64,000 bases of DNA from Plantago major (taxonomy: Eukaryota; Streptophyta; Magnoliopsida; Lamiales; Plantaginaceae): the NCBI GenBank assembly GCA_026545765.1, contig CM048840.1:21766765-21830764 (forward strand), written 5' to 3'. Below are positions 1 to 10,336 of this stretch, piece after piece; within the stretch, counting starts at the first letter, position 1; each line of letters opens with the position of its first letter. The notes under the pieces were generated by a model that saw nothing but the letters and a program-made list of their open reading frames with translations, was not told the origin of the DNA and ran no database searches. The translations under genes were made by a program, and so were the position numbers.

Positions 1-870
1 ACTGAAAGTTTCAGGTGTCCCATTGGGAGAAATAAAACGGGCATCCGAAATAAAACAGCTAAACAGGTAAGAATTATAATATGACAAGGAGAAGATCAGA
101 AATAACACTATTCTTATCTTGTCAACAAGGAAAAGTTCCATCTTATTTAGGCCTGTATTTGATGGGCTTGGTTTTGTCACGGTTCCAAGAATGGAATACA
201 AAGCAGAAATTAACTTTTACTTTTCACAATTTATTTACATCTATCAAGCCTGGAGAGAATATCATCCTACTGTTTCAGAATCTATTACCAATTTTACCAT
301 CTGAAGTAAAACACTTTTCAACTAACACATGCACTTTTACCTAATCACTTTTTTATTTTAACCTTTCCTACTAAAAATTAGTTTAAAGCCGGTCGCCAAT
401 TAACCTCTGGTCAAACAGTCCGTCTATATCTAGGTGGCATATGGCGTTGTAAGTTGTAACTTAGAATTACCACCTACTCGTGTTTTTTGAAGCGTTACAT
501 CTGTTAATGTGGTTCAAGAATCGGCCTAAGTAGTGGATGAGGCTTGCGAATATGGATACGTAGATTATAATTTGCGATAATTTTTGGTGAATCAGGAGCG
601 GGCAGGCAGGGATAGAGGAAGCAGTAGAGAAGGAAGTGAAAAAGGACAAGGGAGTAAAAGGGAAATGCATTCCAAGGATAATGTTCTGAACAGTATGGAG
701 GTTTCTTGAGTTTCTTGTAATATTGAGTAATGTTAATTTAATGCATTTAGTTAGTCGTAATAGTAAAGTTCAAATTTATTCCATCTACTGGTGTCTGCTC
801 TTTCTCCAGCTGTGAGCATTTACTCTAGGCCCAGTGAAAAAGGTTAATTTTTCTGTTTAGGAGGTTAAAT
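1..870. other. no recognisable gene
   Basis: I see no coding similarity, RNA gene or terminal-repeat element in this stretch. Only short chance open frames occur. It is AT-rich intergenic sequence. Confidence 0.6.
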
Positions 871-873
871 TTC

Positions 874-919
874 AGGTCATCTATCGTGCTTTAAATTTGT
901 CGCCGGTTGAATTTTAAGA
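874..919. repeat. dispersed repeat, copy 1 (partner at 3654-3702)
   Basis: This 46-bp segment shares the core GTGCTTTAAATTTG and the tail TTGAATTTTAAGA with 3654-3702 in the same orientation. The two copies bracket about 2.7 kb of repeat-like DNA. The relation is seen directly; that they mark the edges of one old insertion or its LTRs is inference. Confidence 0.55.
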
Positions 920-929
920 TATATATGTT

Positions 930-2760
930 TTGTAGCGACTTGATTTTTAAAAGACGATTTAAGAAAAATATGACTCGCAATAGTTCGTGAATTTGTAAAT
1001 TCGACGAATTTAAATTATAAAAATTTAAAACGTTACTACACGCCTTGCGCGTCAAATGACTTAACATGAAAATTCTTGAAAATAATTCTTAAACTTGTAA
1101 AATATACATCGGAACTATAAATAGTTAAATTCTTATAACATTACAAAGTCTTTGAAATTATGAAATTTAAATATATTAAAAATCTTCTTGATACTGATTA
1201 CTGTTCCGGTAACACTCGCCACTCCGATCAGCTCGGCTATCTAAAATTGATAATTTTAACAAGGGTCATTCGTGACCACTTGACAGAGCAAATTCCATGC
1301 ACGTGTCATGACTTAAGGTTCTATTTTCAAGTCTTTTAATCTTGTTTAATGCAATGCAACTTAAGACTTGACTTGACTCTTAACACTTGAACTTGAACTT
1401 CTTGAAAAACATTCTTAAACTTTACTCTTAAACATGACTTGAAAATAACTTGATCGTGAGCTCATTTGGCGTCGTAAGGTACATCCCCAGCCGATGGTGA
1501 CCGCTTAACATGGATATTCACGATTTGCTAGTTACCTAGCAGATGGTGACCGCTTAACTTGAATAACCACGATTTGCTAGTTGCCTAACTGATGGTGACC
1601 GCTTAACTTGAATGATCACGATTTGCTATGGATATCTTATTAGCCCATTCTTGACATGACTTGAAATCTTTCTTGACTTAGAATTTTATTAACATGAATG
1701 TATGCTCTTAGACTTTAAACTCATGAATGCATGAACAGTACAAGTAGCACACTGATCCACTTAATAGAACTAAACCAAATCAATATGCACCACTTTTAAC
1801 ATGTATATAGACAGTAGCAACATGTGGGCATGGACAACAACATCGTACAGGTACAAAACTCAACCAATCAACATATGTATGCTAGATTGCTAGATAACAA
1901 GGTATCATCCACACTAACAATACTGATGTGGGGTAAAAATGGTGGTGTCAAAAGAGTCCGAGAGAACGTAAATCGGTTGCTTGCTAAATCGTCTGGCCTT
2001 AGTTCGAAGTCTTACTTCTTATGAAAAGAACTTCCTAAGCACAAAGGAGAATTTTAATAGGGTCTGTCAGATTGTTTAGACCGTTCCTCAGTGATGGTCC
2101 GTTAGATTGAGACGGGTGCTTGTCCTACAAAGAAGAAAAGAAGGGGTTAGACCCTTTTGGGTCGGCCTGCCTTAGATAGTCCGGGCTAAGATTCAACTAG
2201 TTAGGAGGCGGATCAAGCTGGGGCTCGGACCTCAAAACATAGAGAGTATATTAATAAGAAGTTGTTGTGCACCTTAATGAGGAGTAAATGCCATCTATTT
2301 ATAGTATTGAGCTCTGGGGACAAACACTCTGATATCCCGGAGCATGGTCGGCTTGGTGGTAGGTTGACACGTGGTCCCGGAGATAGGTGACGCGTTGTGC
2401 ACACGCTGATTTTTTAGTATGAGACCAGGTGCCGTCCGTCCATGAGCTCCAGACGGGCATACAGAATGGACAGACTCATTTGTTAAGTTTGCCTGGATGT
2501 GGAGGTCTTTCTCTGGAGAACGGAAACGTCCGTGGTTAGGAATGTGGGAGGTAGGACCGTCCCACCAATTTACTCTGGGGATGTTGTCTTAATGCCGGGC
2601 CAGAGCTCCAGCGGACGGACTCTTAGTGATGTTCCTGTATAGATCGTATTTAAATCGTCTTGGTTCGGTAAGAGCTCCAGGCGGACTCATATGTATATAT
2701 CAAATACGGTAGAGATAATATAAATCAATTACATCCTGAACTACTATTTACAGTCAGGGA
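930..2760. other. decayed LTR-retrotransposon-like sequence, no coding domains
   Basis: This stretch has the feel of LTR or leader sequence: strings of TTGACTTGAACTT-like words, the phrase GGTACATCCCCAGCCGATGG and a GC-richer block (about 2040-2760) in which CTCCAGACGG or close variants recur near 2445, 2607 and 2675. No gag or pol reading frame is detectable on either strand. Assignment to a Ty3/gypsy LTR rests on general resemblance only. Confidence 0.35.
1493..1629. repeat. 49-bp tandem repeat, about 2.8 units
   Basis: Units start at 1493, 1542 and 1591. Each begins GATGGTGACCGCTTAAC and contains CACGATTTGCTA; units 1 and 2 are exactly 49 bp and the third is cut at about 39 bp. Substitutions between units are few, so the array is fairly young or homogenised. 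It lies within LTR-like DNA. Confidence 0.9.
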
Positions 2761-3571
2761 TATCAACTTCTAAATTCTACTTGATCAAAACAAGCTAAAC
2801 TTATCAAACTCAAATCGCAAATTCCTACTAACAATTACTAACAGGCCACATCCTCATACACCATATATACAAACATATACATGCACGACTAATCCCATGG
2901 ATCAATTAACATGTTCGAAACACCGTAGACTCAAGATCACAATCCCAATTAGATTACAGCAATTTAACAATACTTCTTTACAGAATCACATGAACAATTA
3001 GAGAATTCTAAACGTAAACTTTAGCTAGAAAGAAATTCTTGAAAAGCTTCCCGTGCGTAATTTCTAAAGGAACTTGCAAATATCACATATCATAGCATAG
3101 ATAACAAATCAAATAATCGTGAATGAAACCTTACGGGAACTTGCCTCGAGAGAAACAAACAAGAGGGCCAAGAATTGAAAACAGGTTGAAAAACATCCCT
3201 CTACTCGACAACAGATTCTGGATGACTCGGGCATCAACATGGTGATCCGTTCGGTGGAAGTATAGAAAGTTATAAATCTGCTCTCCAAAACTCAACTCGA
3301 TTGGACGGTCAACAAACCGGGAAACGATTTTAGAAGATACAGAAAATTTGTCCGCGAAATAACGGTTTTTCTTTGAAATCATTAGAGTTAGGGCTAGAAT
3401 GAACTTGTTAAAGAAAATAAACTTGGGCTTTACACAAGTGATAAGGTTTAAAGTCACAAAAGTCAGCAACAACGCCATTTAACTCCGCTTTGACGTTCGA
3501 TTCGCTTTAAAACGTTTAAATTCGAAATACGATTTTTTTGGGCTTTTACATGTTTAGTTATTTATATTCAA

Positions 3572-3860
3572 GAGTTCATATTTATGTCCTACAACCCGAG
3601 AATACATTGGGATGAACGATTGCAAATCCAAGCTTTGGGAACTCACCCAATATTTTCAAGTCACCTATTGTGCTTTAAATTTGCAGGGTATTGAATTTTA
3701 AGAGTTTAGTTTTTTTTTTTAAGTAGTTACCTTATTCAATCCGATACAATAATACGTTGTACGATCGGACAAACCTTATATTTATGACCTTGAACTTGAG
3801 AATACATTGGGATGAACAATTGTAAAGCCATGATTTGGGAAGTCACTTGAAATTTTTCAC
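3572..3860. repeat. two diverged direct copies of about 75 bp
   Basis: The words GAGAATACATTGGGATGAAC and TTTGGGAA-TCAC occur in the same order at about 3574-3645 and 3776-3855, separated by about 130 bp that includes a poly-T run. No gene is seen here. The repeat pair overlaps the dispersed repeat at 3654-3702. Confidence 0.8.
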
Positions 3861-4090
3861 AAAAACACTTGTCTCTTGCTAACTGGACTCATTATCATGT
3901 CCATCTTTTTTAGTCCAAACACAGTCTGCGGGCTGAAATGCACTGGACTCAATGGGAGCCCACTAGTTTGACGTCATGGTCAAAACCGTATCACATTCCT
4001 TCAGAAGTGTAAATCCGAAGTTATGGACAGACCAATGTAATGTCCAACAGCCCAACGAGAACCATACTGAAAGCCCAGGACTAATAAATA

Positions 4091-4347
4091 CTCCCTCAAT
4101 TTGAGAGAAATTGTTACATTTTAACTTTGACCGGTCAACTGTTTTCGAGTTTGACCACAAATTACTCATAAACGATAATAGTAAATAATTTAATAAAATC
4201 ATATAATAAAAATTTAATTACTAAATTTTCATTATATAATTTTAATAATTTATTTTTTAATATCGTTTAAGAGTAAATTGTGGTCAAACGCGGAGACAGT
4301 TGACCGCAGAATAGTAAAACGTAACACTTTTTCTGAAATGGAGGGAG
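4091..4347. mobile_element. Stowaway-type MITE (Tc1/mariner)
   Basis: The element begins CTCCCTC and ends GAGGGAG, giving the classic Stowaway terminal inverted repeats, and is flanked by the expected TA duplication (4089-4090 and 4348-4349). The inverted repeat continues inward: one arm carries GACCGGTCAACTG and the other CAGTTGACCGC, followed inward by further complementary words around TTTGACCACAAATTACTC. At 257 bp it is typical in size and has no coding capacity. It would have been moved by a mariner-type transposase encoded elsewhere. Confidence 0.93.
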
Positions 4348-4349
4348 TA

Positions 4350-5884
4350 ACATTTAGACAGGCCCAAAACCGTAACGCCATTCCCTCACTAGAAGTGTGC
4401 CAAGTAAAGTGTTGTTTAATCCCTCTTGTATTAGAACTATTAAGTTGGGTCATAATACCGTACTCCTTTCATGAGATGATGACCAACTTCATATGGTATG
4501 AAATCAGGCATAACTTGATAATGGATGTTCCAATTGAAGAAAATTCCAACTTTCCTAAAACTTGGCTATTATAATACTCGTGTACAGCCGATGACTAACC
4601 GCAACCTCGTGAGGGGTATGTTAAAATATTCCACATCGATTGTGAGATGATCATACAGACTTCACATAAGTTATATTGCCTATTCTCTTTAACAATGTAT
4701 TTTAAGGAATTTTGGGGATAATGACACAACTTAATATATGCCAGAGAAGCCATAATAAAGTCATGTTCATGTATTAAATCTCAAAATAGTTTGATTTTCA
4801 TACCGACAATGTGAAACAAATATACATCTTATAATATTGTGATCGCCACATATTTTCATACAGTATGAAGTCTTATAGGTGAATTTCAAGAGCAACCCCG
4901 TAAGAACTCTGTTCTAAAGCTAACAATATTGTACTAGTGTACATCTTGGGCTCAAATCTAAATAATCGTGCCGATCTAAAAAATGGAGTTTCGATCAATT
5001 AGTGGTCGGGTCGTTATAATCATTCTCAAAGTATTAAATTTTAGTATGAAATTATTATGCGACGGGTTGTGGTATAAGCTTAGATGAGGAAACATGATCC
5101 ATGGACAGACAGCATGGCGCACATAGCATGTGGAATGCACGTTAAGTCAATTCTCTTTTCCGCAATGCAATCATAATTAATGAACTTTGCTAATTACGAT
5201 GATGTTGACGATCGATGCTACATAACATATAGTATAATGGATCTATATGATCTAACCTTGGAACTTAACGTTTTCAAATGTTATAACTCGCACCTAAGAT
5301 CGCACATCCGTTATGTTAGCCTCTGCACATGCCACATGCTTATTCCCAGAAATTGCCTAATGGTTTCATAATTCATTTCATTTACAGTGTTAGTACTATA
5401 TATATGTTTTATAATTTTAAAGAGGAAACAAAAGGGAAACATTTGAGTATAAATTATTTCCTTTATCCAAGTATGTATTGTGAAATTGAATGATAACCAT
5501 GTAACCGTAAATTATAAATGAATCATGAATTCAGCATGTAAGTTTGATAAACTTAATTTCTATAAGAATTTTTAAGTAGATGACGGGTGATTCGAGAAGA
5601 ATGACGATTCATTGTAAACATACAGTACAAAATTAAGAAATGTTATGGATCAATCGATATTTAAGGTGCATAACCTTCTACGTACTCTTAACAATACTTT
5701 TTGAAGAAATGATGACCAATCATAACATTCGTTAACTGTGATATTTGACTAAATCTAACATTTTGAAATCTCAAATATATCTATAGATGGTTGGTAAACA
5801 ATAAACAACATTTTGTACATGCTATGTAGATAACTAGATATTTTGGAACCAATATTGTGGTAAGTGGTAAGTAATTAAGAATTA
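4350..5884. other. AT-rich intergenic DNA
   Basis: About 1.5 kb without a convincing reading frame, RNA gene or terminal repeats. A short open frame of 63 codons at 5180 has no recognisable similarity and I do not call it. Confidence 0.55.
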
Positions 5885-5889
5885 CAAAT

Positions 5890-6056
5890 TGAAAGAATGT
5901 TTTCCGTGAAGAATTCATTGATAACCATGAGGTATAAATACAAGAGTACAATATAGAGTTTTAGACTAATGCTATTCTAACTAAGCTATACTAAACCTAC
6001 TATGATTAAGATTCTAGATTCTTTAATATTCTAACTAATATTTACATAATCTATCA
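5890..6056 (-). repeat. copia element 3' LTR
   Basis: The 167-bp LTR starts TGAAAGAATG and ends ATCTATCA as read on the plus strand. It pairs with 9650-9816 and abuts the CAAAT target duplication at 5885-5889. It is preceded, in the element's own direction, by a G-rich polypurine tract. Confidence 0.95.
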
Positions 6057-6070
6057 CCCCCGCCCCGATG
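6057..6070 (-). other. polypurine tract of the copia element
   Basis: Read on the minus strand, a GGGGCGGGGG run ends directly against the TG of the 3' LTR. This is the expected primer site for plus-strand DNA synthesis in LTR retrotransposons. Confidence 0.8.
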
Positions 6071-6162
6071 GGAGCGGGAGGTTTACGAACACTTAGACTG
6101 TCCCGAAAATCTTCAAACAAAACTCTCGGCAGTCCTTTGGTAAATATATCTGCAATCTGATA

Positions 6163-6756
6163 TCAAGAAGGAACATGTAAGACCCGAACGTGACCGTGTG
6201 CAACATATTCTCGAACAAAATGAATATCCATCTCAATATGTTTCGTGCGCTGATGTTGAACTGGATTGCCAGACAGATAAACTGCACTAACATTATCACA
6301 ATACACCAACGTAGCCTTGGAAATCAGATTTTGCAAGTCAAGTAGAAGGTTGCGAAGCCAACACGTCTCGGAAACAACATTTGCTACGCCTCGATATTCA
6401 GCTTCATCACTAGATCTAGACATCGTAGGTTGACGTTTGCTCGACCACGAGATCAAGTTATCACCAAGGAACACACAATAGCCAGACATCGAATGACGCG
6501 TATCCGGGCAACCTCCCCAATCGGCATCCGTGTAGGAGACAAGAGCCGAAGTCGCCGATGGATACAAATGTAATCCAAAATCCAAGGTGCCCTTAATATA
6601 TCGAAGTATGCGTTTGAGAGCATGCATATGAATATCACGAGGAGAGTGCATGTGCAAGCAAATTTGTTGCACGGCATAGGAGATATCGGGCCTGGTAAAC
6701 GTCAAATACTGAAGAGCACTTGCGAAACGGCGATAATGAGTCGGATCCGCAAACAA
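6163..6756 (-). pseudogene. copia RNase H domain
   Basis: This is the C-terminal end of pol, degrading the RNA of RNA-DNA hybrids during element replication. The text YTDADWGGCPDTRHSMSG and the later SSDEAEYRG and DNVSA provide the acidic residues of a copia RNase H, followed by the usual HIEMDIHFVRE. It lies in the same frame phase as the reverse transcriptase segment but is separated from it by a stop at about 6783. The end of the frame is close to the polypurine tract, so the C-terminus is nearly complete. Confidence 0.9.
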
Positions 6757-6783
6757 TGCACCCGAGGTACTACTCGTCTTGGG

Positions 6784-7650
6784 TTACGTGTCAACCGGCG
6801 TCAAGGAGGGCTTACATGAGGACATGCCAGCTCGATCAATAATTTCCTCAGCATACTTGCACTGTGATAAGAACATACCATCTTTATGACGAGTAACCGC
6901 AATACCGAGAAAATAATTCAAAGGACCAAGATCTTTCATTGCAAACTCCGAGGCAAGCAGATTCATAATAGAACATCGTAGTGAGTCGGAGGAAGCAGTG
7001 AGAATAATGTCATCAACATATAGTAATATGTATGCCATATCTGAACCCTGCTGGTATATGAATAAAGACGTATCACATTTGCTGTTCACAAAACCAAGAG
7101 AGGAGACATAATCTGCAAATCGCTTGTACCATGCCCGGGGAGCCTGCTTAAGACCATACAATGATTTGCTAAGTAGACAAACATAAACCGGATGAATCGG
7201 ATCTCGAAAACCCATAGGTTGATGCATATACACAGGCTCCTTGAGTTCTCCATGTAAGAAGGAATTTTTGACATCCAATTGATGAATCGGCCACTGCCTG
7301 GATAAAGAAAGACTTAGAACTGTACGTATCGTAGCCGGTTTCACCACAGGACTAAACGTCTCACCACAATCAATGCCCACCTGTTGAGTTTTAACATCAC
7401 CTACAAGACGAGCTTTATGCCTCTCAAATTCACCATTAGATTTCACCTTATGAGCAAATATCCACATAGAACGAATAACATTGACATTAGGTGGACGGGG
7501 TACTAAATTCCACGTCTTATTTTTAATAAGAGCATCAAATTCATCTTCCATAGCCATTTTCCAATTCGGGTCCCTAAGAGCGAAAACCGGATTACGAGGT
7601 ATAGGTGACTTCGTAACAGTGGCGAGATTTACAAAATCCGGGCCATAGAA
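6784..7650 (-). pseudogene. copia reverse transcriptase domain
   Basis: The segment carries the copia signature NKTWNLVPRP, then KARLVGD, the GxDxxETFSPVVK motif, LDVKNSFLHGEL and the catalytic YVDDII (two aspartates present). Sequence upstream of the methionine at 7557, around 7560-7650, continues the same similarity (DPNWKMAM), so the annotated start is not a real start. It makes cDNA from the element's RNA. A preceding proline- and serine-rich linker (7682-7966) is in another frame, so at least one frameshift separates integrase and reverse transcriptase. Confidence 0.92.
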
Positions 7651-8034
7651 TTTGGGATTGGAAATGCGGCGATCGAACGAATCAAAGGGTCGATTCTTCG
7701 GCCGATCGAGGAGGGGCCGGTGCGGCCGGTTTTGGTGAGGGACTTTGTGGTGAAAGCTGGACAGGTATTGGGGTAATATGACCCAATCGAGAGGAATGGG
7801 TGGAAGAAGATCGAGCCGGGGTGGCCGGCGTATGGTGGACCGCCGGTCCCGAGTTGGTCGAAAGCGGGGAAGGTACTGAATCGGCTAGGGTTGGCGGTTT
7901 AGTAACCTGTGGCAAATTCTGTATCACAAACAGGGTAATCCCATCGTCTAGGGAACCATAGGGCAAGGGTTGCGGTTTAATTTGGGAGGAGAAGGGGAAA
8001 TTATTTTCATAAAAAACAACGTGGCGAGAGATAG

Positions 8035-8862
8035 TTATCTATGAGTCGATAAATCATAGCATTTGAATCCACGATGGTTCTCCGGATATCCCAAAAACAC
8101 ACAAGGTGTAGACCTAGGTTGAAGCTTGTGAATGGTAGTGGATTGTATGAGGGGATAACATAAACACCCAAAGACCCAAAGATGGGAGTATGATGGTTTG
8201 CGTTGATACAGGATTTGAAGGGGAGAGGCATGGTTTAGGATCTTGCTCGGTAAAATGTTAAGAAGATAAGTTGCCATACTTAACGCATGATGCCAAAAAG
8301 ATTGGGGTAGGGAGGCATGAACGAGTAAAGTCCTAATGATATTATTGATAGACCGGATTTTTCTTTCGGCTTTACCATTTTGCGAAGAAGTTTGGGGGCA
8401 TGAAAGACGGAAAGACATCCCATTAGTTTCGCAAAGACTCTTGAATTGGTCATTATCATATTCCCTCCCATTGTCACATTGGATATTCTTAATATGTCTC
8501 TCAAATTGGTTAAGTATATGCGCACGAAGGATAGAGAATTTTGCATAAACATCTGATTTCCTAGCTAAGGGAAAAGTCCACAAAAAGTTTGAGAAATCAT
8601 CCAAGAAAAGAACATAATAACGATGACCCAATGAGCTTAACACAGGACAGGTCCATAAATCACTATGAATAATATCAAAAGGTAACATTGTTTGAGACAT
8701 AGAAGCATCAAAAGGCAACTTTATGTGTTTACCAAGAATACAAGAACGACAAATACCGGAAAGACTAGATTTAGCAGAAGGAATGCTATTACTTTGTTGT
8801 AGGTAACTTAAAACAGAGTTTCCCGGATGTCCTAAACGATCATGCCAGAGAGAAGACGCCAA
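8035..8862 (-). pseudogene. copia integrase (pre-integrase zinc finger and rve core)
   Basis: The N-terminal part has the HDRLGH...CRSC zinc-finger residues of the GAG-pre-integrase domain. The catalytic core follows with the three acidic residues in HSDLW, CDNGREY and KAERK, so the DDE triad is intact. The product would insert the cDNA and make the 5-bp duplication seen at this locus. It overlaps the protease frame by about 20 bp in a different frame, which points to a frameshift in what was one polyprotein. Confidence 0.92.
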
Positions 8863-9244
8863 AGTCGTGAAGGCTGAAGCGTGGGGAAGGAGTAGTTGGT
8901 GGTAGTAAGAGGATAAAGGTCCCCCGGCTATTACATCTCATGATTGTCATCCCCGTTTGAAAATCCTTTACAGAAAATCCATTAGGATCGAATTCAACAG
9001 ACACAGAATTATCAGTTGTGAATTTGCGTAAAGAAATTAAATTCTTAACGAGTCTAGGAGCGTGTAGCACATTCTGTAAGGATAAGGGAGGGTTTGGAGG
9101 AGGTAAACGAGAATGACCATAACCACGAATTGGAATAGACTGACCATTACCGACCATAATACCCTTATTTTGATTGCTCAAATTGAAATAAGACAAGAGA
9201 TTACCTGGCGAAGATGTCATATGAGAAGATGCGCCAGTATCCAT
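8840..9244 (-). pseudogene. copia aspartic protease, gag missing
   Basis: The frame opens in DPNWYMDTGASSHMT, where DTGA is the retroviral-type aspartic protease active site. In a normal copia element this sits several hundred codons into the polyprotein, after gag and a CCHC knuckle. Here only about 400 bp of leader-like sequence separates it from the primer-binding site, and no CCHC motif is present. The protease would normally cleave Gag-Pol. Its frame differs from that of the integrase. Confidence 0.9.
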
Positions 9245-9510
9245 GTACCAATTCGGATCAACACAGCGCAGTCCGAGGAAAACGGAGTTTCCCGTGGATT
9301 CAGCCGTTGGATCGTCACGAATTCTTTACACCATCAATATAACGTGTTGAACTCCAATCTGAACGGTGGAGATCGGAATAGAATCAGGTTTGATAGGTCA
9401 AATTGCGTTCGCCGTTAAGCAGCAGATTGATGAAAACTATGAGCCGATTTGGGGAAGGACAAAGGATCGAAGACGATCGATTGGACAGAAAAGGGATGGT
9501 TGATTTGCAG

Positions 9511-9609
9511 GAGTATATCGAACGTGAGGTTCTGTATATTGGAGAATATATCGAACGTGAGGTTTTGTATATTGGAGAATATATCGAACGTGAGGTTCTG
9601 TATACGGGA
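9511..9609 (-). repeat. 33-bp tandem repeat, three units, in the copia leader
   Basis: Units at 9511, 9544 and 9577 each contain ATATCGAACGTGAGGTT followed by TGTATA. They are nearly identical. They lie between the primer-binding site and the protease, where gag should begin. The length is a multiple of three, so an open frame runs through it, but no gag similarity is seen. Confidence 0.93.
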
Positions 9610-9640
9610 GTACTGCAGCGAAAGATAGTCAGAAACTAAC

Positions 9641-9649
9641 TTGATACCA
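9641..9649 (-). other. primer-binding site of the copia element
   Basis: On the minus strand TGGTATCAA follows the 5' LTR directly. Its first eight bases, TGGTATCA, match the common plant initiator-methionine tRNA primer-binding site. Confidence 0.82.
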
Positions 9650-9816
9650 TGAAAGAATGTTTTCCGTGAGGAATTCATTGATAACCATGGGGTATAAATA
9701 CAAGAGTACAATATAGAGTTTTAGACTAATGCTATTCTAACTAAGTTATACTAAACTTACTATAATTAAGATTCTAGATTCTTTAATATTCTAATTAATA
9801 TTTACATAATCTATCA
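9650..9816 (-). repeat. copia element 5' LTR
   Basis: This 167-bp copy differs from 5890-6056 at six positions, all transitions. It is flanked on the outside by CAAAT (9817-9821), the partner of 5885-5889. The LTR holds promoter signals; a TATAAATA-like word lies in its first third as read on the plus strand. Confidence 0.95.
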
Positions 9817-9821
9817 CAAAT

Positions 9822-10215
9822 TAGTAGGTATTTGCCCATATTAGTAAATTGGAGGATGGTTTTATGGCTCCTCAAGAGCAATCCGAAACTCCAAAGTCCA
9901 ATGGGCAGATCTTACAGAATTGCTCAAATAAATTCCCTATAAAAGCCTATGATGTATTTTACCCAATTTTATCATCCAACAAATGTCCAAAACTTTTTAC
10001 ATAAAATATTTTGGCTTAAGCTAGAATAATAAAATATCAAGAAACCGACCCGAATTAATGAAGCATGGAGTATAGACCCGTGAGAGGCGCATTTGTTCAT
10101 GTAGTAGTTAAATTCCCACCGATCCATAATATAATACTACTATTTATTAATTATTATTACTGACAAAAACAAATAAAAACAGCAATTGAATCATGTGATG
10201 TGAGCCCTTACAGTG
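9822..10215. other. intergenic and promoter region of the Ole e 1-like gene
   Basis: About 390 bp of AT-rich sequence between the copia insertion and the next gene. No reading frame or repeat is evident. Its right end merges into the core promoter at about 10221. Confidence 0.5.
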
Positions 10216-10220
10216 CGGCA

Positions 10221-10238
10221 GCCAATGCCATATAAATC
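10221..10238 (+). promoter_or_regulatory. CCAAT and TATA box of the Ole e 1-like gene
   Basis: GCCAAT at about 10221 is followed closely by TATAAATC at 10231, about 100 bp upstream of the start codon at 10337. This fits a plant core promoter with a leader of roughly 75 nt. Confidence 0.65.
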
Positions 10239-10336
10239 CACACCGACCCTCAATAATCACAACATTATATTACTGTCACTCCAATATTTCCCTACAATTA
10301 TAGAATTAATTAGGACAAGTTTTAATTTTAGCAAAA

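Larger units (their letters stand above)
5890..9816 (-). mobile_element. Ty1/copia LTR retrotransposon, gag-less, with intact ends
   Basis: The 3,927-bp element has two 167-bp LTRs (TG...CA) and a perfect 5-bp target duplication CAAAT at 5885-5889 and 9817-9821. On the minus strand the order is LTR, primer-binding site, short leader, protease, integrase, reverse transcriptase, RNase H, polypurine tract, LTR. Integrase before reverse transcriptase makes it Ty1/copia. The LTRs differ at six positions, all transitions (about 96.4% identity), so insertion was fairly recent. No gag or zinc knuckle lies between the leader and the protease, and the pol frame is broken at several points, so it could only move with help from a relative. 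Confidence 0.96.
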
